Source: Erwinia sp. S63
GTDB taxonomy: Bacteria > Pseudomonadota > Gammaproteobacteria > Enterobacterales > Enterobacteriaceae
DNA: 64,000 bases
NCBI RefSeq assembly: GCF_016625195.1
Contig: NZ_JACVUP010000001.1
Span: 248,001-312,000 of the forward strand
Reading direction: 5' to 3'
Shown here: piece after piece, positions 19,390 to 33,274 of the stretch
Position numbering within the stretch: the first letter of the stretch is position 1
Layout: the number at the start of each line of letters is the position of its first letter
The notes under the pieces: generated by a model
Told to the model about the DNA's origin: nothing
What the model saw: the letters and a program-made list of their open reading frames with translations, nothing else
Databases searched by the model: none
Made by a program: the position numbers and the translations under genes

Positions 19390-20505
19390 TTAAACCACCA
19401 ACAACTCCCCCTCACGCCCCGCATTTTCCCCCGCTAACCTCACCACTAGCATCCCCGCCGTAGCAAACTTCATCAAGTTCCTCGCATACAGCACCCCACC
19501 AAACTCTGCCACTAACGGCGTCACCTGGTCGGTAATCGGGTCCACAATCTCCGCCACTACTTCACCCGGTTTGATCCACTCCCCCAATTCACGACGATTC
19601 AACAACAACCCAGAATGCGGCGCATGAATATACTCACAACCTGCCAGCGGCGTTGCAGGATTGATCAGGGCAGGGGACTCACCCACATCACCCGCAATGT
19701 AGCCACCTTCAATCAGCGCGTTAATAATCGCATCCGCATCCTTCTCAGCCTGGTCAGGCGACACATCCGCCACACCTCGCAATTCCAGCGTCACCGGCAA
19801 CAAACCCCGTGGCATCGGATACTCACCACCAAACCGCTCAGCCAGTGTCAACCATGGCTCGCAGCAGGCTTCATCAAACGGCTCGCCGCCTGAAATCTGC
19901 GCCAGCAGCTGTACTTCGCTACCTAACCAACGCGCTAAAGGCTCGATATCCTGCCATGCGTGCGGCGTGGTATACAGATGCGGCAATGCGTCCCAGTCGC
20001 AGTGCAAATCAATCATCAAATCAGCCTGGCTGGCCATTCGCATCAGCGTAAAGCGCTGCGCATCCAGTTCCGTGCGAGCAATGCTGTCGCGGTAGTGGCG
20101 GTCAATGGCATCTCGAATCAACCGTTTGTTCTCATACTCGCTCTGTGTCAGCGAACCCGACAATTCTGCGGCCAGTGTCTCACCCAACGCCGGGAAGCGG
20201 CGATTAAAATCCTGACCGGAAAGCGTATGGAATCGACCCAAATGGCTGCCATGCCAGTGCTGGCCCATCGCTAGCGGATTCGCCACCGGCACCAGGGTGA
20301 TTTTGGATTTAAGCTGCCCGGCAGATTCCAGCGCCAGCAGCTTCTGCTTCAGGAACCACGCCACTGCCATGCCAGGCAGCTCATCACCATGCAGTGCCGC
20401 CTGAATATAGACACGCTGCTGTGAATCGGTACCGAAATGGAAGCTGACGATTTCGCGCTGTGTACCGAGGGAAGCACTTAACAGAGGATGATGTTGTTGT
20501 TGCAT
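19390..20505 (-). CDS. Zinc-dependent deacylase, succinylglutamate desuccinylase/aspartoacylase family
   Basis: A 371-residue M14-like hydrolase. The zinc site is readable: H39 and E42 in LHGDELPG and H168 in MIDLHCDWD. The NP-AM--H--S-LGRF-TLSGQDFNRRFP segment binds the substrate carboxylate in this family. The C-terminal beta domain includes HAPHSGLLLNRRELGEWIKPGE, typical of AspA/AstE relatives. Such enzymes remove acyl groups from N-acyl amino acids. The substrate is not known, and there is no ast operon here, so astE is not assigned. It is encoded downstream of an amino-acid binding protein on the same strand, 170 bases apart, perhaps a scavenging pair. Base composition is core-like. Confidence 0.8.
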   Translation of the reverse strand: MQQQHHPLLSASLGTQREIVSFHFGTDSQQRVYIQAALHGDELPGMAVAWFLKQKLLALESAGQLKSKITLVPVANPLAMGQHWHGSHLGRFHTLSGQDFNRRFPALGETLAAELSGSLTQSEYENKRLIRDAIDRHYRDSIARTELDAQRFTLMRMASQADLMIDLHCDWDALPHLYTTPHAWQDIEPLARWLGSEVQLLAQISGGEPFDEACCEPWLTLAERFGGEYPMPRGLLPVTLELRGVADVSPDQAEKDADAIINALIEGGYIAGDVGESPALINPATPLAGCEYIHAPHSGLLLNRRELGEWIKPGEVVAEIVDPITDQVTPLVAEFGGVLYARNLMKFATAGMLVVRLAGENAGREGELLVV

Positions 20506-20675
20506 GGCGTGTTCGATGTCCTGTATCTACGGCACGTTAAATGTGGTGCCAGAGTAATTTTATTGATTGGAATTATAGTGCTGCTGTGAGAATGAGCGGA
20601 AATGAAGCCGCTAAATTTGCGCTCGCTCATGTTAGCGGCGTGAATAGGGCGGCCTTGAGACCGCCTCTAAATTGA

Positions 20676-21473
20676 TTACTGCTGGATCGAGATGTCGGTG
20701 GCGAAGTACTTCTTCTGGATCTTGTCAAAAGTGCCGTTTTTCTTAATCTCAGCGAAAGCGTTATCGAGAGCCGTTTTCAGCTCTTCATCGCCTTTGCGCA
20801 GACCAATCGCCGTGCCTGGGCCAATAATCGGATCTTCAACAATCGGGCCAGCCAGCTCGAAATCTTTACCCTGTGGGTGTTTCAGGAAGCCGTTTGCCGC
20901 CTGAGCCGCATCGGTAAATACCACATCCAGACGACCAGAGATCAAATCACTTTCAACCTGCGCCTGATCGCCATAAGGCACCACGTTTACGCCGTGTGGC
21001 TGCCATTTTGCCAGTGCATAGCGCTCCTGCACGGTTCCCTGCTCAACGCCGACCGTTTTGCCTTTCAGTGATTCAGCCGTTGGCAGCAGGCCAGAGCCTT
21101 TGCGTGCAATCAATTGGGTGTGCGTATCATAGAGCGGAACGGTGAAGTCGATCTGTTTCAGACGCTCTTCAGTGATACCCATATCCGACAGGATGGCATC
21201 GAACTTGCGGGCTTTCAGCGCCGGGATCATGCCATCGAACTGGCTCTCTACCCACACACATTTGGTTTGCATCTGCTCGCACAGCGCGTTGCCAAGGTCG
21301 ATATCAAAACCCACCAGTTTGCCCTGTGGTGTTTTGGATTCGAAAGGAGGATAGGTTGGATCAACCGCGAAGCGTACTTGTTCAATCTTTGCCTGTGCGC
21401 CAAATGCGCAACCTGCCAGCACAGCCAGCGCCAGCGTCTGACGCAGGCGGGCAGTAAAACGAGAACTTGCCAT
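20676..21473 (-). CDS. Periplasmic polar amino-acid binding protein (ArgT/HisJ type), orphan
   Basis: A 265-residue family 3 extracellular binding protein. The start MASSRFTARL gives a clear signal peptide ending AFGAQA-K near residue 28; the frame continues 22 codons upstream but lacks family residues. VDPTYPPFESKTPQGKLVGFDIDLGNALC is the hallmark N-lobe segment, and the conserved DG-I-AL and SD--IT-ER stretches follow. It resembles the lysine/arginine/ornithine and histidine binding proteins. No permease or ATPase gene lies nearby, so it would have to borrow a HisQMP-type complex encoded elsewhere. The stop at 20676 is followed by a GC-rich imperfect hairpin without a T-tract. Confidence 0.88.
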   Translation of the reverse strand: MASSRFTARLRQTLALAVLAGCAFGAQAKIEQVRFAVDPTYPPFESKTPQGKLVGFDIDLGNALCEQMQTKCVWVESQFDGMIPALKARKFDAILSDMGITEERLKQIDFTVPLYDTHTQLIARKGSGLLPTAESLKGKTVGVEQGTVQERYALAKWQPHGVNVVPYGDQAQVESDLISGRLDVVFTDAAQAANGFLKHPQGKDFELAGPIVEDPIIGPGTAIGLRKGDEELKTALDNAFAEIKKNGTFDKIQKKYFATDISIQQ

Positions 21474-21595
21474 AATATCGGTCTTCTTTTTTCGTGATGT
21501 GGAATAACGCAGAGTACCGATCACTGTCCGCCATGGCAATTAGCAGATTATTTTCATGACGTTACCATTATGAGTGGGTGAAGCTTTCTGGCGTA

Positions 21596-21623
21596 GAAAC
21601 AACAAAGCGCACCGAAGTGCGCC
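21596..21623 (-). terminator. Terminator of the his operon
   Basis: Read on the minus strand, the stem GCGCAC / GTGCGC with a TTCG loop (21608-21613 and 21618-21623) lies 22 bases beyond the hisI stop and runs into a T-rich TTTGTTGTTT. Confidence 0.8.
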
Positions 21624-21645
21624 TTAGCATTAGTTGGGAATCTCG

Positions 21646-22250
21646 TTACTTATGACGCGCTCGCAGATTATTAATAATCGTGCTCAAATCCAGCTCCTGA
21701 TCCTGCAGCAACACCATCAGGTGATACAGCAAGTCAGACGCTTCATTGGTCAGCTCATGGCGATCGTTCACCGTAGCAGCCAGCGCGGTTTCCACGCCTT
21801 CTTCACCGACTTTCTGCGCGATACGCTTGGTGCCGCTGGCATAGAGTTTCGCGGTGTAAGAACTTTCCGGATCGGCGCTCTTACGCGATGCCAGCAACTG
21901 CTCCAGCTGATACAGGAACGCCCAATCTGGCGCCGCCGGTGAGAAGCAGCTTGAGGTGCCGAGGTGGCAGGTTGGCCCAATCGGGTTTGCCAGCACCAGC
22001 AGCGTATCGTTATCACAATCTGGCGTGATGCTCGCCACCTGCAGGAAATGACCGGAGGTTTCGCCTTTGGTCCACAGACGGTTCTTGGTGCGAGAGAAGA
22101 AGGTAACGTTGCCTTCCGCCAGCGTCTTTTGCAGCGCTTCCTCATTCATATAACCGTGCATCAGCACTTCGCCAGAAACGTTGTGCTGGACGATGACAGG
22201 CATCATGCCCGCGGTTTTGGCCCAATCCAGTTTGGCCAGTTGTTCTGCAG

Positions 22251-22257
<7 letters not shown>
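21646..22257 (-). CDS. hisI: Phosphoribosyl-AMP cyclohydrolase / phosphoribosyl-ATP pyrophosphatase
   Basis: Bifunctional HisIE, catalysing steps 2 and 3 of histidine biosynthesis. The N-terminal cyclohydrolase domain (about residues 1-115) has the zinc cysteines in [13 protein letters not shown] and [10 protein letters not shown]. The C-terminal pyrophosphatase domain has the helical segments [12 protein letters not shown] and [13 protein letters not shown]. Its length of 203 residues is the same as in E. coli. Last gene of the operon, overlapping hisF by 7 bases and followed by an intrinsic terminator. Confidence 0.97.
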
Positions 22258-27774
<5,517 letters not shown>

Positions 27775-27778
27775 GCTG

Positions 27779-28678
27779 TTACTCCAACATTTTTTCGATT
27801 GGCAGTACGAGGATCGAGCTGGCACCCAGCGCTTTCAATTTTTCCATGGTTTCCCAGAACAGGGTTTCGCTGCTCACCATGTGCATCGCCACGCGGCTCA
27901 CTTCGCCTGCCAGCGGCAATACGGTAGGGCGCTCAGCACCTGGCAGCAGGGCGATCACTTCTTCCAGACGCTCGCTTGGCGCGTGAAGCATGATGTATTT
28001 GGATTCACGCGCTTTAATCACGCCCTGAATACGCGTCATCATTTTGTCGATCAGTTCTTGCTTGGCTGCTGGCAGCTCGCCATCGCGCTGGATCAGTACC
28101 GCTTTAGAACGGTAGATAACTTCCACTTCGCGCAGGCCGTTGGCTTCGAGGGTGGCACCGGTGGACACCAGGTCACAAATGGCATCGGCCAGACCCGCGC
28201 GTGGCGCCACTTCCACTGAACCGTTCAGCAGGCAAGACTTGAAGGCAACACCTTGTTTATCTAGGTATTTCTTCAGCAGGTGCGGATAAGAGGTGGCAAT
28301 ACGTGAGTTCTGCAGACATTGCGGGCCGGTGTATTCCGCATCCACTGGCATCGCCAGCGACAGGCGGCAACCGCCGAAATCGAGACGGCGCAGGGTGAAG
28401 TAACGTGGATCTTCGCCTTGTGCGCGGCGGTCCAGCAGCTCTTCTTCCAGCACGTTCTCACCAACGATGCCGAGATCCACCACGCCATCCATTACCAGAC
28501 CAGGGATATCGTCATCACGTACACGCAGGATATCGATAGGCATGTTCTCCGCAAACGCAATCAGACGCTGCTGCTGAAGGTTGATTTTGATACCGCAGCG
28601 GGCCAGCAATTCGCGTGATTCATCACTTAAACGGCCTGATTTCTGCATAGCTATGCGAATACGGGTGTTATCTAACAT
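27779..28678 (-). CDS. hisG: ATP phosphoribosyltransferase
   Basis: First, histidine-inhibited enzyme of the pathway. 299 residues starting [19 protein letters not shown], the same length as in E. coli; an in-frame ATG seven codons upstream is not supported by family length. ENVLEEELL and the PRPP-binding [14 protein letters not shown] are present, and the C-terminal regulatory domain, ending [10 protein letters not shown], marks the long HisG form that is allosterically controlled by histidine. It follows the HisL attenuator. Confidence 0.98.
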   Translation of the reverse strand: MLDNTRIRIAMQKSGRLSDESRELLARCGIKINLQQQRLIAFAENMPIDILRVRDDDIPGLVMDGVVDLGIVGENVLEEELLDRRAQGEDPRYFTLRRLDFGGCRLSLAMPVDAEYTGPQCLQNSRIATSYPHLLKKYLDKQGVAFKSCLLNGSVEVAPRAGLADAICDLVSTGATLEANGLREVEVIYRSKAVLIQRDGELPAAKQELIDKMMTRIQGVIKARESKYIMLHAPSERLEEVIALLPGAERPTVLPLAGEVSRVAMHMVSSETLFWETMEKLKALGASSILVLPIEKMLE

Positions 28679-28733
28679 GGTTCCTGTCCTCTTATTCAAT
28701 CCTGTCTGAACTCAGTGGGGTTGCGTTCGCCCA

Positions 28734-28767
28734 TAAAAAAACCCCCGGAAGATGATCTTCCGGGGGC
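28734..28767 (-). terminator. his operon attenuator
   Basis: A very stable palindrome at 28742-28766 (12-bp arms CCCCCGGAAGAT / ATCTTCCGGGGG) is followed on the minus strand by seven T residues (28735-28741). It lies between the HisL leader ORF and hisG, exactly where the histidine attenuator is expected. Ribosome stalling at the His codons would favour the alternative pairing and read-through. Confidence 0.95.
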
Positions 28768-28829
28768 TCTCTTTGCGTTCGCACCACTGGAAGATCCTAA
28801 TCGTCTCCCAGCACACATCGCCTGAAAGA

Positions 28830-28877
28830 CTAGTCAGGATGATGGTGATGATGGTGGTTGAACTGAACGCGTGTCAT
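28830..28877 (-). CDS. hisL: his operon leader peptide
   Basis: A 15-residue peptide MTRVQFNHHHHHHPD with six consecutive His codons. The E. coli leader, as I recall it, has seven in an otherwise nearly identical peptide. It acts as the histidyl-tRNA sensor for attenuation of hisGDCBHAFI. Confidence 0.96.
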   Translation of the reverse strand: MTRVQFNHHHHHHPD

Positions 28878-28920
28878 AGTAAATTCCGTTGCTGAATGAG
28901 TATTCATTTGCGTGCTGATT

Positions 28921-28949
28921 AACCTAACGAAGATGACGGCGATTGGCAA
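28921..28949 (-). promoter_or_regulatory. his operon promoter
   Basis: On the minus strand, -35 TTGCCA (28944-28949) and -10 TAGGTT (28921-28926) are separated by exactly 17 bases and sit 44 bases upstream of the HisL start. The TAGGTT -10 is the same as I recall for the E. coli his promoter. Confidence 0.8.
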
Positions 28950-29057
28950 CCCTTTTTTAACGTCAGTTCTCGGAACCTTCCGCAACAGTTTGCGCTGGTT
29001 TGCCATAACGGCTGGGACTAAGATGAAGTGTCTTAGCGTTGTAAAGCAGGAGTCGGT

Positions 29058-29885
29058 ATGAAAAAAGTCGCGATTGTAGGTCTGGGATGGCTGGGTATGC
29101 CGCTGGCGATGGCGCTGACGGCACGCGGCTGGCAGGTCACCGGCAGCAAAACCTCACCCGATGGTGTCGATGCCGCGCGCCGTTGCGGTATCGAGGCGTT
29201 TCAACTGGTGCTGACACCGGAAATTGAGTGTGAAGCGGATGAATTAGCCATACTGATGGCGGTGGATGCGCTGGTGGTGACTTTGCCTGCCAGCCGCACC
29301 GTGCAGGGTGGCGAAGACTATATGCAAGCGGTACAAAACGTGGTGGATACCGCACTGGTGCACAAAGTCCCGCGTATCATCTTCACAAGTTCGTCATCGG
29401 TATACGGCCCTGGTTCGGGTGTGATGAAAGAGAGCAGCGCACTGCAGCCGGAGAGTGTGGCGGGTAAAACGCTGGTGGAGCTGGAAAACTGGTTGCACGA
29501 TCTGCCGGGCACCAGCGTGGATATTGTGCGTTTGGCAGGACTCGTTGGGCCGAATCGACATCCGGGACGCTTCCTTGCCGGTAAAACGGGATTGGATAAC
29601 GGCGGTCATGCGGTGAATCTGGTGCATCTCGATGATGTGGTGGATGCGATTGTGTTGCTGCTGCAAACGCCAAAAGGCGGACGCGTGTATAACCTGTGTG
29701 CGTCGAAACATCCCGCGCGCGATGATTTTTATCCGTTTGTCTCGAAGCAGTTGGGATTGGTGGCACCGACGTTTGCTGCCGAACCTGAGCGAGAGGCAGG
29801 GAAGGTGGTGGATGGGTCGAAGATCTGCAACGAGTTGGGATTTGAGTACAGCTACGATGATCCGATGAAGATGCCGCTTGAATAA
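29058..29885 (+). CDS. yeeZ: NAD(P)-binding SDR-type oxidoreductase YeeZ
   Basis: A 275-residue protein starting MKKVAIVGLGWLGMPLAMAL, with a GxGxxG nucleotide motif, IIFTSSSSVYGPGSG and VRLAGLVGPNRHPGRFL, the pattern of E. coli YeeZ. The orthologue is also divergent from hisL in E. coli, which supports the call. The usual SDR Tyr-xxx-Lys is not evident in the expected place, so catalysis is uncertain. The substrate is unknown. It has an AGGAG site 8 bases upstream and core-like codons; the AT-rich island begins right after its stop. Confidence 0.9.
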   Translation: MKKVAIVGLGWLGMPLAMALTARGWQVTGSKTSPDGVDAARRCGIEAFQLVLTPEIECEADELAILMAVDALVVTLPASRTVQGGEDYMQAVQNVVDTALVHKVPRIIFTSSSSVYGPGSGVMKESSALQPESVAGKTLVELENWLHDLPGTSVDIVRLAGLVGPNRHPGRFLAGKTGLDNGGHAVNLVHLDDVVDAIVLLLQTPKGGRVYNLCASKHPARDDFYPFVSKQLGLVAPTFAAEPEREAGKVVDGSKICNELGFEYSYDDPMKMPLE

Positions 29886-30302
29886 TTGAAAAGAGATAGC
29901 AAGGCTTTAGCTTTGATTATTTGAAAAAGTTAATCATTGAATTAGGACTTTTAAAGTCCATCAGCCGGGAGTGATGAGTATTTATATTTAAAATTTGTTT
30001 CTGGTAAATGAATGGCAGCAAGTGAAAGTGATGGGTTTTATAGCTTTAGGTTTGTTTTATCATTGGTTTGCATACTAAATGAACTGTAGTTGTTAAACCA
30101 AAGTGATTCGATGGTTTATGTCTTATAAGTAATATTTAAATATGTGTGTAGAGGAATTTAATAATTTATGAGGCAGTTGTTGTAACAGATTTGTAAAAAT
30201 GAAGGATTTACTTTCTTGCCCTGAGTGAAAGTAAGTTGCCAGGTGGCATTTATACGTATCGCAATCCTAAATTGCGATTATTCAAATTAAACTGAGGTTG
30301 TT
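29886..30302. other. AT-rich intergenic region at the left edge of the accessory island
   Basis: About 420 bases with no convincing ORF on either strand. The composition drops sharply right after yeeZ. The sequence before the small ORF at 30303 contains the inverted repeat ATCGCAAT / ATTGCGAT (30258-30280), but no clear promoter. It may carry the promoter for the GtrA cassette or be decayed DNA. Confidence 0.5.
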
Positions 30303-30380
30303 ATGTGTGTTCCGGATTGCAATGAATATTTAGTGGCTGAAGGGAGTCCCCACAAATTTTTAAAGTTGACAAAAAAATGA
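30303..30380 (+). CDS. Candidate 25-residue ORF translationally coupled to the GtrA gene
   Basis: ATG at 30303 with GAGG six bases upstream; the peptide is MCVPDCNEYLVAEGSPHKFL followed by KLTKK. The stop TGA overlaps the next ATG (ATGA at 30377-30380). The GtrA gene itself lacks a ribosome-binding site, so coupling would explain its translation. It could be a leader ORF or the remnant of a longer gene lost in a deletion. No homology is recognised. Confidence 0.4.
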   Translation: MCVPDCNEYLVAEGSPHKFLKLTKK

Positions 30381-30775
30381 TTTCTATAGTAACACTTAAA
30401 AAAATCTTTCTTTTTGGTATGGTTGGAGTGCTAGGGTTTTTAGTGGATGCGGTAATGCTATATCTTCTTAAGTCATTCACTGGAGTTTACATAGGGAGAT
30501 TATTTTCATTTTCATCGGCGGTAGTTGTTACATGGATATGTAATCGTAATGTTACCTTCGATAAAAATAACGTCGAAATAGGGTTGTTGCCAGAGTTCAT
30601 TAAATATTTTTCACTGATGATTGTTGGTGGGGTAATTAATCTCAGTTTGTATTATCTTTTGATTTCCTCAGTTCAATCCTTGCAGGAAAAACCTATTGTT
30701 GCAGTGGCTGTTGGATGTCTGGCTGGTATGATGGCAAATTTCTTGACCAGCCGTTATTTTTTATACAAAGAGTGA
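30377..30775 (+). CDS. GtrA-family polytopic membrane protein
   Basis: A 132-residue protein with four hydrophobic helices (about residues 9-29, 38-56, 75-96 and 103-125). KKIFLFGMVGVLGFLVDAVMLYLL and the closing RYFLYKE after FLTSR are the GtrA/DPMS-associated signature. Family members are thought to flip or organise polyprenyl-phosphate-linked sugars. It stands upstream of an SDR and a GMC-type flavoprotein in the same orientation, though 352 bases from the next gene. The GtrB-like gene of this window is at 16304, on the far side of the his operon. Confidence 0.85.
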   Translation: MISIVTLKKIFLFGMVGVLGFLVDAVMLYLLKSFTGVYIGRLFSFSSAVVVTWICNRNVTFDKNNVEIGLLPEFIKYFSLMIVGGVINLSLYYLLISSVQSLQEKPIVAVAVGCLAGMMANFLTSRYFLYKE

Positions 30776-31127
30776 TTATTTAAATGCCCTTTAGGTCAGA
30801 ATTGCCGAAAAATATGAGTGGAGATATGACGTGCTTGCCTCTATTTATACTTGAGAGGTTATGGGGTGAAACTCGGGTGTTCTTTATATCAAACGGTACA
30901 ATATTGAACAGCAGCAATATGATATTCGAAGCTGTATTGGTGATTCTCATTACTGAAAAGTGGTTTTCCCAATTTTACTGTGTTAAATTTTTAATTGATT
31001 ACTTGTTCTATTTTTAAACTTAAAGTTGTTGTATGGAGTATTTTTCGATAACAACTCATGCTAGGCTTTAACATAAGCACATGGGGTTAACTTTTCCATG
31101 AACATTATCAAGATGGAATAATTTAAT
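30776..31127 (+). other. AT-rich gap inside the GtrA-SDR-GMC island
   Basis: 352 bases with no convincing gene. A 77-codon open frame at 30784-31017 has no ribosome-binding site and no recognisable domain. The region could be a decayed gene, because genes in the island are otherwise tightly packed. A TATAAT-like box was not found near 31100. Confidence 0.4.
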
Positions 31128-31961
31128 ATGAGATTTGTTGTAACAGGTGGGCGGGGTTTCATCGGCCAATGTGTGGTCAAACATCTGTCGGATTCGGGGG
31201 CTGACGTGATTGCTCCTACCTCAAATGAGTGGCGACTGGGACAACCGCTGCCCAAAGAATGTGATCATGCAGATATAATCATTCATCTTGCGTGCAGTAT
31301 ATTGAACGCAAGTAAAAATAGAGATGCAATGGCCGACCTAGATCACTGCGGAACCTCGCTTCTCTTACAGCAACACCGTGCTTTAAAAAAAGAGGGTAAA
31401 CGCGGACGTTTTATCTTTATTTCAAGCCAGTCCGCGGGGCCAGCAGCAATAAATGATTACGGGCGTAGTAAATGGGCAATCGAGGCGCTTCTTAATGAGG
31501 AAGGTGAAGTCATTGTTCGCCCGGGTCTCGTATATTCAGTCAATGGTGGCAGTGTTTATGGAATATTGGAAAAATTATCACGATTACCAGTCGTTCCGAC
31601 GCCCAGTGTGCCGCCCAATATCCAACCTATTGAAGTCGGCGATTTGGCTGAGGCGCTATATCGAATCGCGCAACTTCCCACTCCTAAGAGATTATATTTG
31701 CTTGGACAAATAGATCCTTTAACCTTCAAGCAAATGGTATGTGCTATCGCCATCCGTTCCGAACGACGTAAACCACTATGCCTACCCATACCCGCTAGCT
31801 TTGTTCGTTTGGCAGGAAAAAGTGTGGATATTCTATTACAACCTTCTTCTTCTTTACTCGAAAGGGTTGATGGCCTACTTGCACTACGTGCAATGGATAC
31901 TCGTGATTCTCTTGATGGTCTCCAATTAGTATTAAAGGAATTTACAAGGATAGTGAAATGA
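31128..31961 (+). CDS. NAD(P)-dependent SDR-type epimerase/dehydratase
   Basis: A 277-residue extended SDR: the nucleotide motif VTGGRGFIG is at residues 4-12, and the catalytic serine strand FIFISSQSAGP is followed by YGRSK (Tyr-xxx-Lys). The C-terminal half follows the epimerase pattern with PNIQPIEVGDLAEAL. It overlaps the following flavoprotein gene by four bases (ATGA at 31958), so the two products probably act in sequence, for example oxidation and re-reduction of a sugar hydroxyl with net epimerisation. Substrate unknown. Composition is less AT-rich than gtrA but below the chromosomal core. Confidence 0.8.
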   Translation: MRFVVTGGRGFIGQCVVKHLSDSGADVIAPTSNEWRLGQPLPKECDHADIIIHLACSILNASKNRDAMADLDHCGTSLLLQQHRALKKEGKRGRFIFISSQSAGPAAINDYGRSKWAIEALLNEEGEVIVRPGLVYSVNGGSVYGILEKLSRLPVVPTPSVPPNIQPIEVGDLAEALYRIAQLPTPKRLYLLGQIDPLTFKQMVCAIAIRSERRKPLCLPIPASFVRLAGKSVDILLQPSSSLLERVDGLLALRAMDTRDSLDGLQLVLKEFTRIVK

Positions 31962-33274
31962 CAACATGTTTCGATTCAATCATAATTGGTGCAGGGCCCT
32001 GTGCACTTGCAACGTTATCAGCATTACCATCCAATCACTCGATCGCCATCATCTCTGGCTCAGAGCCTTCATTTCAATCACCAGGCGATGTGCATCCAAA
32101 AATACGTGTCGAGTCATTGGAAAGTGGTCAACAGCCAGGTGTGGCTGGAAGAGTAGAGCCTCTGGCATCAAAATCCAAAGCCCTTTACGCGACGGCAATA
32201 ACCGGTGGGTTAGCGAACTACTGGGGACAGCAACTGATTCATAATGAAGCAAACGATCCTTATGATACGAATCTTTTCAAAACTTATTCTGAATATCTCA
32301 ACGAGTGTTCTGCCATCGCAGATTTGTTCACTATTACAGGTGGTGATGCTTATCATAAGCGAAGCAGCTTGCCAGATGGATTCGTGTTACGCGAGCCAAA
32401 GCTGCTGAGTGGGACACTTAACGATCCGAAAGCAGGCCTGAAGGCTATGCGTGCAACGATAGACGACGCGACAAAATCACACACCTGTTTCCAGCTCCGT
32501 GCGGAGCGGATTAGTCGTTCAGAAACAAATATGTGGTCTGTTCATCTTTCGGATGGTTCCATTGTCACTGGCAGAAAAATTTGGCTGGCTGCGGGGGTAA
32601 TTGGTACCGCACAACTTATAATGAATTCGGTCAATGGCCTGCTGAGTGCATCATTTAAAGATCACGCCCCATATATGGCCTACGTGTCAGGTCTTAAATA
32701 CCTTCTAAAAGGAAGGGTGAGTCAACATTTCAATGCCTACACATTAGAGTTGATTGAAAAGGGTAGATGTGAAGTATTTGCATCAATTTATGACATGAGT
32801 CGTGCGGAATTGAATCTGGTTTTAGGATCCGCATCCGGCATGATTTTTCCATTTTTGCGGGGTGTACGTTCTCCATCGATAGCTTCCCTGATACAGCCGG
32901 TGCAAATCTGGACGTCGAACAGCTTCAGCAACGTGAAACTTGATCTAAAAGGCACTCGCTATTCAAGTTCAAAAGTTGATGTTACGCCAGATGATGGCCT
33001 GGAAAAGGTCACTGCCGCAATAACCTCTCTTGGAGGTAAAATCTGGCATCATAGCCGCACGCCTGCTGGTCTTGGTTTTCATTATCACGACTTGCAGATG
33101 AAGCTGGAAAATGGGCAGTTACTCTCAATTAATTCTTTGTTAAAACAGTGGTCAAATGGTGAGGTAATTTGCTCCGATGCTTCCGTTTTAAGGGAGATCG
33201 GTTTGAGACCTCACACATTGACAGCAATGGCTGCTGCACGATGTTTAGTAAAGCAACATTGCGCAATTGATTAA
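31958..33274 (+). CDS. GMC-type FAD-dependent oxidoreductase
   Basis: 438 residues. The N-terminal FAD Rossmann motif is IIIGAGPCALATL (near residues 8-20), ITGGLANYWGQQL (near 83-95) is the GMC-like flavin segment, and the C-terminus has GLGFHYHD (putative active-site histidine) and CSDASVLREIGLRPHTLTAM, the conserved GMC closing motif. It presumably oxidises a sugar or lipid-linked alcohol. The gene is fused translationally to the upstream SDR (ATGA). Its stop overlaps the puuB stop on the other strand at 33271-33274, so the island is joined to puuB without any spacer. I do not recognise a named orthologue. Confidence 0.75.
   Translation: MTTCFDSIIIGAGPCALATLSALPSNHSIAIISGSEPSFQSPGDVHPKIRVESLESGQQPGVAGRVEPLASKSKALYATAITGGLANYWGQQLIHNEANDPYDTNLFKTYSEYLNECSAIADLFTITGGDAYHKRSSLPDGFVLREPKLLSGTLNDPKAGLKAMRATIDDATKSHTCFQLRAERISRSETNMWSVHLSDGSIVTGRKIWLAAGVIGTAQLIMNSVNGLLSASFKDHAPYMAYVSGLKYLLKGRVSQHFNAYTLELIEKGRCEVFASIYDMSRAELNLVLGSASGMIFPFLRGVRSPSIASLIQPVQIWTSNSFSNVKLDLKGTRYSSSKVDVTPDDGLEKVTAAITSLGGKIWHHSRTPAGLGFHYHDLQMKLENGQLLSINSLLKQWSNGEVICSDASVLREIGLRPHTLTAMAAARCLVKQHCAID

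Noticed and set aside
20630-20675. Terminator after the binding-protein gene
   Set aside because: The GGCGG/CCGCC hairpin is imperfect and lacks a T-tract on the minus strand.
28839-28856. Short tandem repeat of ATG/GTG triplets as a microsatellite or CRISPR remnant
   Set aside because: It is the His-codon run of the HisL leader peptide read on the opposite strand.
30784-31017. 77-codon open frame between the GtrA gene and the SDR gene
   Set aside because: No ribosome-binding site, no domain or membrane topology resembling a known family, and located in AT-rich DNA where stops are expected to be scarce in one frame by chance.
31958-33274. Homology of the island flavoprotein to DprE1
   Set aside because: Its N-terminal GxGPxA Rossmann motif and C-terminal GMC motif differ from the VAO-type FAD domain of DprE1. 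Only the gene-set analogy is kept.
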